DNA of 64,000 nucleotides, from assembly GCA_018350325.1 (NCBI GenBank), contig JAEVLN010000011.1, positions 1,670,449 through 1,734,448 on the forward strand, given 5' to 3'. Source of the DNA: Globodera rostochiensis (taxonomy: Eukaryota > Nematoda > Chromadorea > Rhabditida > Heteroderidae). A model generated the notes under the pieces. It had not been told where the DNA came from. It was given only the letters and a program-made list of their open reading frames with translations, and made no database searches. A program made the translations under genes and the position numbers. How positions within the stretch are numbered: the first letter of the stretch is position 1; the number at the start of each line of letters is the position of its first letter. Positions 53,857-64,000 of the stretch are shown piece after piece.

Positions 53857-56536
53857 ATGGGCCTACGTCCACGCCGGCGTTGTGTGCACTGCCAAACGGC
53901 CAATTTCTGCACTCGCCACAGCCAAATTCGGCTTCTCCATCGAGATCAGCTGAAGCCGTGCATGTGGTCAGTTTTTTAGGGGCAAATAGAAAACAAAGCA
54001 GAGAAACCCGGTTTTTGGGTCTAAATTTTTTTATTTTTTTTAAATTTAAAATGAATAAACGAAAAATTAGAATAAAGCTTTTTGAACCTTAAGATTTGTA
54101 TTGTTTTAAAATTCATTTTTATATTTTTCAAAATCAAAAAATATTCATTCAAATATTAAATTTCAATTTCCAAATTTTCTTCACAAAGGCTCAACCAGCA
54201 CATCCGGTCGCACTACAGACCCCAGGAATTGCCTTGGGCCCTGTGCATGCGCTCAATTTTCCAATGGAACAACGAAACTTTAAATGTAAAAAACAATTCC
54301 AAAAATTGGTTGATTATAAATGCCGAAAAACAAAACAAAAACAAAATTCCCTCAGGTCTGGAGCCACCTGTTAGGCTTTGTCTGGTTCAGCTACCTCCAG
54401 AACTGGACGCTATTCGACGCGTTGCCAGCAGTGAACGCGCCGGCGTCCGACTATTGGGTGATGGGCGTGTCAATGTTATGCTGTCAGGTCGCGATTATTC
54501 CAATTTCAAAAATGTTCAAAATTAAAACATTTTTTTCATTTAAAAATATGGTATATAATTTTTCCATATTTTTATTCATTTTTACTTAATTTTGCTTTAT
54601 AAACATTTTCAACATTCAATTAACCACAAATTATAATAGGTAATAACTTTTTGTTTTGTTTAGACATTTACTTTCTTATGTTTTGAAATTTGTTCGTCAA
54701 ACAAAAATGTAATTTAGTTAATTAATTTTATCCGAATTTTTTTGAAAAGCTTACAAATATTTTTCTTTGTTTGTTTATATTTTAAAATTGCTCAAAATTC
54801 AAAATTTCGAATTATTAAATATTATATTTTATTTGGACAGCTGTGCATGCTTCTTTCCTCTGCCTATCATATTTTTGGATGTCATTCACCCCAGCGCCGG
54901 AAGCAATGGTCCGTAAAAAAATTTTGGAACCAAAAAAAATTGAGCGCAATTTTTTTTTAACAGGCTCCGAGCCGACCTCTTCGGTGTGTCGGCAGGCCTC
55001 ACCGGACTGTACATGACCGGGCTGTACACGTCGTTCTACCGTTTTCCGGTTCGAAATCGCTCCGTAACCCCCCAGGGGCTTTCTATTTTTGGCACATTTT
55101 TAGCATATTTTTATAAATAAATCTGAGAAAGTTAGTGGGTATATTGATAAATTTTTGCTTTTAATTATTAATTAAAAGGAGTTGCAACAGTTCTACGGCA
55201 CGCTGATCGGCGCATTAGTAATCATCATCGCCATTTATGTGCCATTCCGGCGCTTCTCCATCGAATCCAAACGGCGCATTGACGTGCCGCTTGTACTGTA
55301 TTTGTCGATGGCACTGATAGCGGTGTGCCCAACGTGGCATTGGATCCAGGCAAAAATACCGTATAATATTCTACCGGGTCCACTCACACTTTCCTTTGGA
55401 AGTGCCGTCCGTACTTTCACCTCCGAGGGGGAGGACGAGATTATCGGACCGATCGAGATTCTCGATCGGTCCTCAAGTCCGATCTTTAGTCGTTTCGGCA
55501 CCGATCCTAGTACAACCAACCAAATAAAATTGATAGTCTCTCATCGAAAGCTTTATTTGATTGCAAAATCGTATTCAAATACACCGTATTCTTGGCAGGC
55601 AAATACCGTATTCTACTAATAATATAATCTGTGATGTTTGTACAATTTGTTAAATCCTTTTTTTTTCTTCGATTTTTAAATTTTAAATAGTGCTGAATCG
55701 CCCCAGCCGGAGAGTAAATGTTGTTGTGTTGTTGTAGAAAAATGGAAATTTCAGATCCACGGAGGCCTAAGCAGTGAACATGTACGCCAATGGTTGCCCA
55801 GTCTGTTTTCGCTGTTCGCGCTGCTCGGCGCCGCTTTTGGCTTTTACATTTCGTTAATCCCGGAACGAATTTTGCCGGGTAATGAGAAAAATAATATTTT
55901 GAAATAAACTAAACAATGCACTTTTTAAATTTATTTTAACGACAAAAAGCTTCTAAATTAATTTTTTGTTTGTTTTTCAAATTGTTCGTCAAATCCTTCG
56001 TTTGGGAAGAGGACTTTCTGAAACTTTCCAATCGCTAAAATTGGGGACGGACAAATATGAGTGAACTTTTTGAAGCTGGGAAATCAAAATAAAGTTTAGG
56101 CCCCGACCCAGAACCCCTGACATTTTGAGGATCATATCACATCATCCCCCCCCCAAAGGGTCGGAGCTTAACCCTAACAAATAAAAAAATCATTTTTCAA
56201 AGGCATACAATTTCCCCCCATTAAAAAGAGTCTGCGCGATGCGAGCACAGCAAATGCGCACACTCTCTCTGTGTTCTCTGACGACACATTTGTTCAGGAA
56301 AATTTGATCTGATCGGCTGCTCGCACCAGTGGTGGCACATGCTGATCCTGGCCGCCATGGCCTATTGGCACTGCACCGGTGTCGAGCTGCTCACCGCCTA
56401 CCACACCGGCAGCAGCAGCACAACCATCGACGCCGGCAACTCGCCGCCATTGCCAATGCACCCGGCTTTTGCCTCCCCCTTCACATCACCGTCAGGGATG
56501 GCAAATCTTTCAAACCAAACAAGCACCAACAACTAA
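53857..56536 (+). CDS. PAQR-family (progestin and adipoQ receptor) membrane protein, PAQR3-like
   Basis: Eight exons (53857-53966, 54189-54285, 54356-54487, 54841-54908, 54964-55048, 55179-55349, 55755-55878, 56298-56536) join to 1026 nt (341 aa). The start is supported by an in-frame TAA two codons upstream. Family motifs appear in order: RSIFQWNNETLNVWSHLLGF, SSAYHIFGCHS, DLFGVSAGLTGLYMTGLYTS, ALIAVCPTWHW, FYISLIPERILPG, and the closing IGCSHQWWHMLILAAMAYWH. The histidines of YHIF-CHS and HQWWH match the zinc site of the seven-helix PAQR/hemolysin III fold. Human PAQR3 is a Golgi protein that binds Raf; whether that holds here is inference. Intron 6 begins with GC (55350) and contains the dispersed GATCGAGATTCTCGATC palindrome. 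Confidence 0.9.
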
Positions 56537-57154
56537 TCGACGACCACCAACCAACAAATTGAGTGTAAGATAGGCGAGTTTATCAAATAAATCCAAAATT
56601 CTCAAGAGCAATAAAAATAATAATAAAAGAACAAAATACAATCATCGTTAAAAGCCACATACACATTCCTCCTTTTAGAACAATTGAAATATTTGGAAGG
56701 TTTGTGCAACGAAAACAATGCCGACACGCTTTCTCCTATTATAATATTAACATTGTGTGTGGTGCCATTCAAGCACATTTCCTAAAATACATCCGGCCCC
56801 CCCAATGTGATCTTGTGCTTCGTTTTTGCTCTGCTGTTAAATGATAATAATTATAACCCTTCCGATCCTCCGCGCACATGATCTGAACCCCAAAGATCTT
56901 GATCAGATGACCCAAATTTTGGCAGACCAAACGGAAACAATGAACGTAAAAAACGAAGGAACTCAAGATGGGCAAAAAAGCACTGTGTATGTGTGTGTCT
57001 CGGACTTGTTTATATATATATGTACGTGTTTGTTGATGATGATGATTGATAAAATAATTAATAATAAAATGTGTGTGTGTGGCGTATGTGTCAAAAAGCG
57101 GATCAATCGGTTGTTTGTTGGCAGCAGCGTGCGCAGCGCAGTTGTTCGCCGCGT
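56537..57154. other. Convergent intergenic region between the PAQR and NRBP genes
   Basis: The two genes end tail to tail about 620 bp apart. AATAAA-type motifs occur on both strands in this AT-rich stretch, for example near 56590. No further gene is supported. Confidence 0.5.
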
Positions 57155-60100
57155 TTACTGTTGCTGAATGTGCGTTGGTGATGCTCGTCGACGCGTGGTC
57201 GTTGTTCCTTTCGCCTCCTCCTTCTCGCCAACTATCCTGCCATTGCCACCGTCAACGTTCATCACCTCCTTGAACACCAGTGGAAGCGACGACTCTTCAG
57301 CAGAAGCTGCAGATGACCCTCTCCTGCCACGCAATTGTTGCAGCTGCACCGTGCGGCTACTCATCACATTGGTCAACAGTTCGCAAACTTTAGACGAATT
57401 AGCCTATGCAAAAAACAAACATTTATTCTCGGCATGGCATCAGTTTCGAGCTGGTCAGTCATGCGACCGAAAAACTCAAAAACCCACCTCGGACACAAAG
57501 CCATTCTGGACCAGATCAGCGGCTAAACTGTCAGCAGTGTCTCCTTCGCGGAGCGAAGCAGTCAACTGGCGGTTCATCTGATCGTCAAGTTGGAGCTGTA
57601 CACGCAGCTTGGTGGCCACACCCTCTGAGTCCGGCTCCAACAGTTCAGCATGCAGCTGAACCACTTGACGCGTCTCACGATTCTGCGGCAGCTGAACAAT
57701 GCCGACGTTGGCTGGATCGACGACGGTACCACAACCACCATTGACGGTCGTTTCGGCATGTCCATGTCCATGAAGTGACGAGCCGAATGCACTTCCTCCC
57801 ACCGCATTGACAAACGCCTGCAATTATAGGCTTAAAAATGATTAGCTCCGCGGCAAATACAATATTTGATTTTTTTAACCAGCAGCAGTACCACTCTGAT
57901 CTCTTTGAGTATAAAAATCTATGGAATAAAGTAAACAACACTACTCACATTCGTGTTCATCAACGACGTCTGACCAGCACCACCACCGTCCACAATGCTC
58001 TGGTTGGTGTGATAGCCCTCATCTGTCGCGGTTGTCGCCGTCGTTACTGCAGCAATACCACCGCCGCCATTGCCCAACGCGTTGAGCATGCCGTTGATGT
58101 TTCCGCCGCCATTGATGTTGTTGTTTGTAACAGCAGTTGTTGTTGTTAAACTTCCTGTCATTATGGTGGCAATTGTGGATGAGATAGTTGTTGTCGTCGT
58201 CGTTGTGGCTGATGACAATGTCTGTGTTGCATTGCTCGTCGTTATCGACGGCACTGGTGCTGGCGCAACGGTTGCTGTGTTTTTCGTTATTGTTACTGGT
58301 GCCGTTGTCAACGCCGTTGTAATTGAAGGCGGCAAACTGTTGGTGTCAACAGACGTGACGTTGGCGCTGGCAGTGTTGGTAGCCGCGGACACGACGAAAT
58401 TGTGGGGATGATGATGATTTGTGATGTACCTGTAGCATTTTTTAATATATACACTGACTGAACGCTTATTTGTCACACACAAATCTACCCGTCTTCGTGT
58501 TGGGAATGCTGATTGTGATCGAATGTGTCGTCCGGATCCGGTTCTGGTGGGCCGAGACGGTCAAGCAGTTCAATGACGTTGGCGCGGCGGGCCGGGTCGT
58601 GCTCCAGACAGCGCTCGATGAACTGCTTCAAAAGTGTTCCAATATAGGCAAACGTAACGCCAAACCTTTTTCTTTACCTTCTGCTCTGGTTGGTCCAGCG
58701 AATGCAGAGCTTTCTGCACCATTTCTTCCGTGACCATGTGGAAACAGCTTCCGCCCCCACCACCGCCTGCAGCGCCGCTACCTGTGTGGCATTTGATTAC
58801 TCAACCAAAACACTCCCCTTTATCCTACCTTGCGGTGGTTGTACGCCGTTCCCAGCGGGTACAGGCAGCATGCTGCTCGACGCGGACGATGAAATTCCAC
58901 AGGCAGGGGCAGCAACGCCGCCGGGCTCGGCAGTTTTTTCCTTTTCAATCGCCGCCGCTGCTGCAGCAGCGGCAACAGTGCCGAGCAACGCGGATGTCGA
59001 TGCCGTCGAAGGAAGGCCAGTCGAAGCAGTAGTTGCTGATGTGCTCGCGCCATTGAAACAGCCACTTTGCAGTGCACCCGTTGTGGCCATCTGTAATTTT
59101 TTTTTGCCGGAATTGGATGACCAAATTAAATGATCGCAATGCCGCGGTCCGTCCAAATTCAACCACCAAATTTTAGGACAAAATTTTAGCGTTTTCAGCA
59201 ACATTTAAAAACAAAAACCTCAAGAGCGCAGACTCCGAACGAGTAAATGTCCGCCTGAATGGTTGTTTCGGTTTGGTCTAAAAAAAGTCGCGCAATTTTT
59301 TTACCATCACGCCCCCCACCCCCACCCCCAAAAACAAAACTTACGGTCATATTCAGGCGCCAGATAATGGACATTTTTGATGTTTTCGCGGAATGTCTTC
59401 ACGTGGTGGTGAATGGTTTTGGGTGCCACTAAAAACAAACACAATGCACTATAATGTATATATTACTTATTGTACGGCTGAATGGCATTTCTCAAGTACA
59501 ACATTCTTGAAAATAAGTACATTTTAAAGCATATGAGGGCCCATTTTCAAGCAGTGCACTTGCTGCCATTCAAGGACAATATGGCAACCGCTTATCCTTG
59601 TTTTTGGCTACAAAAAAAACTCTCTGACTGACCACATCCGATTTTGACCAGCCCATTCTGTTGGATGAACACCGAAGTGGAAGTCAAATTGGCGTGCACA
59701 ATGGGCGGGTCGCATGAGTGCAAATAGGAGAGGGCCGACAAAATTTGTCGAGTCCAATTTTTCCACGCCTAAAACCCAAAAAAAAACATTTTAGATTATA
59801 AATTTTTTGTGTAAAAACAAAAACATCCTGCAAGATCTTTGTAAAAAATGATATAAAATTTAAAAAATAAAACATTCCAAACGGGGAAACCTTAATGTTG
59901 AGCAAGGAACCGGAAGAACGCGCGCGTTGCAAAAAGCGTGACATCGAGCCGGACGACATGTACTCCGTGATAAAAATTATCTGAAAACAATTGTTTGAAA
60001 ATCACAGAAAAAAGGTGCAGCAAGAACAATCAAAACGCCAACCCTGGGCTTGTCCGACTTGGTGTCCATCCAATATTTGTGGAACTTGACAAGATTTGGA

Positions 60101-61137
60101 TGCTCCAGTCGAATCAAATTGTCAAACACGGCTCGGATCTTTTCCTAAAACGCAGTTTGTTAAGAAAATTGGTCAAAAAAAAATTGTAAAAGTGCAAAAC
60201 AATAGGGTCCCCCCTCTTGTTTTTTTTTCTCAAATTTCATTTCGGCCCCAGGGACTCACCCAGAAACAAGGGCGGAGCCAGGGGAGGGGGGGGGGGGTGG
60301 GGCCCGGCCCCCCCCCCCGAAAATTTTTTTGAGAGAAAAAAACCAAAAGGGGGACCCTTTTGTTTTTCAAAATTTTGTAATTTTTGGACCAAAAACACAC
60401 CCCTAAGAATCGACTTTTTGGATCGGACCCCCCCCCCCCCCCGAAAAAAATTCCTGGCTCCGCCCTTGCCCAGAAACGCCAAAAAGTATCAAAATTTGCA
60501 CGTTTTTAATTGCATTTTCATCAACCAATTTTGATGAGAGGAGAGACTCAAACCTCTTGATCGCGGAAGTTCTTGCGCTCCGAAAACAGCACTTCGTTCC
60601 ACACCACCTCGTTACCCGTCTCATTGTCCATGGCCAAATAAGCGGCATCGATGCCCGGCACATCGCGCTGCTTGACCTTCTCGCGTCGCTTTGACCACCG
60701 CTTGCACGGTGACTCCTCCAAAATCTGAACCAAAAAGAGGATGGACGAATCCTTGTGTGTTTGTTCAGCAACAAAAATTCGTGAATTTGTATGAAAAAGA
60801 CAGAAAACGCGATCCCATGTTCTTTAAAAAACGCTTCTTTAAAATAAAATTTCAAAAACGGACTTCATCTGCTTGAAACCGCTTAAACCAGTACTTTCTT
60901 AATTAAAAAAACCTCGTCATCCTCCGGATCGTCCGGATCACCCGCATCCGTGTCACACAACAGCTTGCAGCCGGTCTCTGCCGGTCGTCCTCCTCCAGCA
61001 GCTGAAGGCGTAGCGGGCCGCGGTGGCTGCTCGGAGGGCGGCTTTTTGGGCGGCGCGTCTCCGTCCGTCGTTGAGGAACCGCCCCCGTCAGCCGCGCCAT
61101 CGCCGCCTCCCTCAACGCCTCCGCTTTCGACCGTCAT
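57155..61137 (-). CDS. nrbp: NRBP-family pseudokinase
   Basis: Thirteen minus-strand exons (61137-60913, 60724-60554, 60144-60043, 59980-59891, 59768-59633, 59428-59345, 59277-59219, 59090-58829, 58781-58678, 58625-58489, 58429-57949, 57817-57488, 57403-57155) join to 2430 nt (809 aa). Landmarks are ILEESPCKRWSKRREKVKQ, VPGIDAAYLAMD, LEHPNLVKFHKYW, IIFITEYMSSGSMSRFL, SALSYLHSCDPPIVHANL, DIYSFGVCALEMA, FIERCLEHDPARR, and the C-terminal LQLDDQMNRQL plus AADLVQNGFVSE. Catalytic residues are missing: no Lys in VVWNE, HAN instead of HRD, IGC in place of DFG. It is therefore a pseudokinase, presumably a cytoplasmic adaptor. Low-complexity inserts sit in the C-lobe (Ala/Ser, 59090-58700) and before the C-terminal domain (Thr/Asn, 58429-57949), making it much longer than human NRBP1 (about 535 aa). 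The exon 10 acceptor could be 3 nt later. Confidence 0.92.
60290..60470. repeat. Poly-G/poly-C flanked repeat in intron 2 of the NRBP gene
   Basis: CAAGGGCGGAGCCAGGGGAG (about 60268) and, inverted, CCTGGCTCCGCCCTTG (about 60455-60471) flank a block with poly-G, poly-C and, on the minus strand, TTCTTAGGGGTGTGTTTTTG. These are terminal inverted repeats of a small non-autonomous element of about 200 bp. The flanking sequences CCCAGAAACAAGGGCGG and CCCAGAAACGCC suggest a short target duplication CCAGAAAC. Confidence 0.7.
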
Positions 61138-63410
61138 TGTCGTCTGCTGCGCCCGAGATGGAATAGAGAATGGGTCAAAATCGTAGCTTAATTAAACAAC
61201 AGCATCTGAAACACAAAAATGGTAGACACTTTTTTTGGATGGATAAACGTCTCGTCTCGACGACTCGGCATTTAAAAATTTCGATTCATTGAGCAATTTC
61301 ATTTTGTGGAAGTCTGATGCCGAAAGGAGAAGAAAAAAAGTCACTTTTTAAGCTATTAACGTTTTTCTGAGCGTGTTTTTTGCGCGTGATTTTCAAAAAC
61401 ATTTTTTCAGGCGAGGGGCACGCCGGAGATTGAAAGTTTTGCTAAGAAAATTATCCAAATCTCACAAAATCTTTGTTATTTTTAGCAACATTATGCCAAA
61501 TATTCAAAAAACATTTTTATTTTTCTGCAACATTATGCCAAATATTCAAAAGTGAATTGTAAATTTTGAATATTTTTCCAGCCATTTTCCAACAACCCAT
61601 AAGAAATCCACTACTAAACTCCAAAAAGCTCCTTTTGTAGGGAAGTTTATAATGACCAACGTAACAACCGTTTTTTTCGATACAAAAATGGGAAAAACAA
61701 ACCAAAAGTGTTGTGCGCGTCTCATATAATGATGGGAGGGGGAAATGGCACTTTTTGTTTTAATTAGTTTTAAATGTGATAAGAGGGGCACACTGATGAG
61801 AGTTGGGGTGAACCTTTTTTTTTCTTTTACACATAGGCACCTACATAAAGCCAAATTTCATCACAAATGTTTACGTGTGTGGGGGGAGGGGCAGACTGGG
61901 GGGACTGGAGGCTGAAATTTTTAACATTCTCACGATTTTTCAATAAAATGTGAACAAACACCAGGCCCCAAGTCCGGGAGAGCCCCCCCCCCCCCCCCCA
62001 AAGCACAGACCGGAGAGAGGGGGCGGGAGGAATAATCAAAAACGGATGACTCTCTCTGTATATGTGAATGGGGTGGGAGGGGGGTGATTTTGATGACTTT
62101 TCACATGAATTTGAGGGGGAGGGGGGGGGGGGGGGGGGGGGGGCGAATTTTTATTGAGTGAAAAAGACTGATTTCTGATTTTTCTACGTCGTCTCTTTCC
62201 TCTATTTTACCCACCCACCCATCACTGTCATCATCGGCCATTTGAGGAAAAGGGCAGCAGGAGGGGGGGGGGGGGGAAACGTTGCCGCCACTACCACCAC
62301 CAAACATAAGACCTATCCATTTTTAGCCCCATCCCCTCTTATCATCATCAGAGAATGACGGGGGGGGGGGGGGTAGTGGGAGTTTATGTATATAATTGAA
62401 AGTAAGTTAAAAGGAAAAATGATTGTTGTTGGCCTTTTTTTTGTATTGATTAAGACGACACGACACGACACGTTTACAAAATTTACAGAGTCAGAGAGAT
62501 TCAAACACACAAATTTTAAATGAAAATATGTAAATGACTGGGGCAATATGTGTAATTTACACACGCAACCATTTTTCTATCCGGTCAAAAATGCCAACAA
62601 AATCACTTCCTATTTTGCTGTGTGTTGTATTTAGGGAGGGAAACATTGACGCGCAGCTTTTTTTAATAGCAAATTTTTATTTTATTAGAAAAAAAACACG
62701 CTTTACACACACGGACGGCCAGGAGCAGGAGATTAAAAAAAAAGAAGCTGAAAATGGCGTGAAACTCGGGAGGGGAGGAGGGAAAGGAACAAATTATTTG
62801 ATTGCCGATGGTGTCAAAGTATACTCTGATCGCAAAATGAATGGAGAAGGGGGGGGGGGGGGGAGGGGGGAGTGAATGGAACGAAAAGTAAGGGATGGGA
62901 TGGGAGGGGGGGGGGGGGGGGGGGGGAGGGGGGGGGGAGGAGGGGAGGGGAGGAGGGGGGGGGGGGGGGAGGGGAGGGGAGGAGGGGGGGGGGGGAGGAG
63001 GGGAGGGGAGGAGGGGGGGGGGGGGGGGACAGGATGCTGGGGTTGACGTGTGGCGGTAGTGCAAGGGTCGATTAAAACGCTGAATTGTGTAAGTTTTTGA
63101 TGGCGGTGGTGAAAAATCGAAAGCTCTAAAAGATGAAATCACTTTTTTCCGCTCGCTCGCTGTTCTTTTGTCAATAAAACGTCCCCCCCCCCCCCACTTT
63201 CCTATATCAATTCCCGGTCTGCTGGTCGGTCCATCATCGAGAATGGAGAGACTAAATATAAATACAAAGTGTGTACAAAATGTGTGTGGGGACGACGAAG
63301 GAAAACTTCTCGAGACATCGGACAGCGCCGCAGGGGGTGTAACACATGTAAACAACGCAAAAAAGCTCCGCCCCGATTTATGCAGCACAACAACAACACG
63401 CCCGCCGGTA
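61138..63410. other. 5' flank of the NRBP gene and poly-G-rich region
   Basis: No gene is supported. G tracts include about 26 nt near 62119-62143 and a 130-bp nearly pure G/A segment at 62905-63028 (GGGGAGG-type units). Coding-like open stretches over these are Gly- or Pro-runs and are not called. Confidence 0.6.
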
Positions 63411-63414
63411 GTGG

Positions 63415-64000
63415 AGAAAAGGACAAAGTCCGGTAATAGGCAAAAGATGAAATGTCCGGTAATGGACAAAAGACGAAATGTCCGGTAATGGACAAAAGAC
63501 AAAATGTCCGATAATAGGCAAAAGATGAAATGTCCGGTAATGGACAAAAGACAAAATGTCCGGTAATAGGCAAAAGATGAAATGTCCGGTAATAGACAAA
63601 AGACAAAATGTCCGGTAATAGGCAAAAGATGAAATGTCCGGTAATGGACAAAAGACAAAATGGCCGGTAATAGGCAAAAGACGAAATGTCCGGTAATGAA
63701 CAAAAGACAAAATGGCCGGTAATACGCAAAAGATGAAATTTCCGGTAATGGACAAAAGACAAAATGGCCGGTAATAGGCAAAAACACGAAATGTCCGGTA
63801 ATGGACAAAAGACAAAATGGCCGGTAATACGCAAAAGATTAAATGTCCGGTAATGGACAAAAGACGAAATGTCCGGTAATAGGCAAAAGATGAAATGTCC
63901 GGTAATAGACAAAAGACAAAATGTCCGGTAATAGGCAAAAGATGAAATGTCCGGTAATGGACAAAAGACAAAATGGCCGGTAATAGGCAAAAACACGAAA
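63415..64000. repeat. 26-bp minisatellite (TCCGGTAATGGACAAAAGAC AAAATG type), running off the window
   Basis: About 22 units alternate between two versions, TCCGGTAATGGACAAAAG and TCCGGTAATAGGCAAAAG, each followed by ACAAAATG, ATGAAATG or similar. Pairs therefore form a higher-order unit of about 52 bp. As 26 is not a multiple of three, all minus-strand frames are open and give similar Phe/Leu/Ser/Tyr-rich repeats. The array continues past the window end. Confidence 0.95.

Noticed and set aside
57838..58411. Forward-strand hydrophobic frame rich in Val and Ala
   Set aside because: It is the antisense of the Thr/Asn-rich exon 11 of the NRBP gene.
62663..63996. Minus-strand frames of 200-380 codons rich in Tyr, Phe and Pro
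   Set aside because: They come from the 26-bp minisatellite and the poly-G region. All three frames give similar products, which is expected for a stop-free tandem array.
63415..64000. CRISPR array
   Set aside because: Units of 26 bp repeat head to tail without unique spacers and the organism is a eukaryote, so this is a minisatellite.

Overview
The window looks like nuclear DNA of a nematode, most likely a plant-parasitic cyst nematode (Heterodera/Globodera group). Supporting signs are short AT-rich introns, a cuticle collagen with the nematode N-terminal domain, a nematode-type chemoreceptor, putative spliced-leader acceptors just upstream of start codons, repeated GC-AG introns, and a large multigene family whose proteins begin MSDNES and which I associate with cyst-nematode gene sets. 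The genus is inferred from memory of that family, not from a search.

Layout. (1) 1-17 kb and 36-52 kb hold two blocks of one tandem family of five-exon genes, called here the MSDN family. Each protein has an acidic/Gln leader, an F-box-like segment, a Trp-rich middle part, a conserved C-terminal domain and a short tail. Ten loci and one relict are visible. Copies 2, 4, 6, 7 and 10 are intact, copy 9 has an in-frame internal deletion, copy 8 is truncated, and copies 1, 3 and 5 carry frameshifts or splice-site damage. (2) 17-36 kb, between the blocks, holds a cuticle collagen (-), a RING-H2 gene with a signal peptide (+), a small membrane-protein ORF broken by one TGA (-), a seven-helix receptor (-), a small secreted Cys-rich protein (+) and a 15-exon TMEM151 homologue (+). 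(3) 53.8-61.2 kb holds a PAQR-family receptor (+) and an NRBP pseudokinase (-). Joined exon models of the intact genes all give lengths divisible by three.

The rest is dominated by repeats. Several non-autonomous hAT-like elements have 8-bp target-site duplications that can be read exactly. They differ in internal repeat units (GAGACT-type, GATCACGGA-type, CCAAAACCC-type, CCCGATC-type). One lies inside the reading frame of the RING-H2 gene and keeps it open, and one carries a BED zinc-finger ORF. There are also long foldback elements, minisatellites (15, 26, 28, 34, 60, about 118 and about 236 bp units), poly-G tracts up to about 28 nt, tRNA-like sequences and an ectopic copy of one TMEM151 exon.

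The genes do not form an operon-like pathway. The picture is a set of conserved single genes embedded in a fast-changing F-box-like gene array that is being duplicated, broken and invaded by small transposons.
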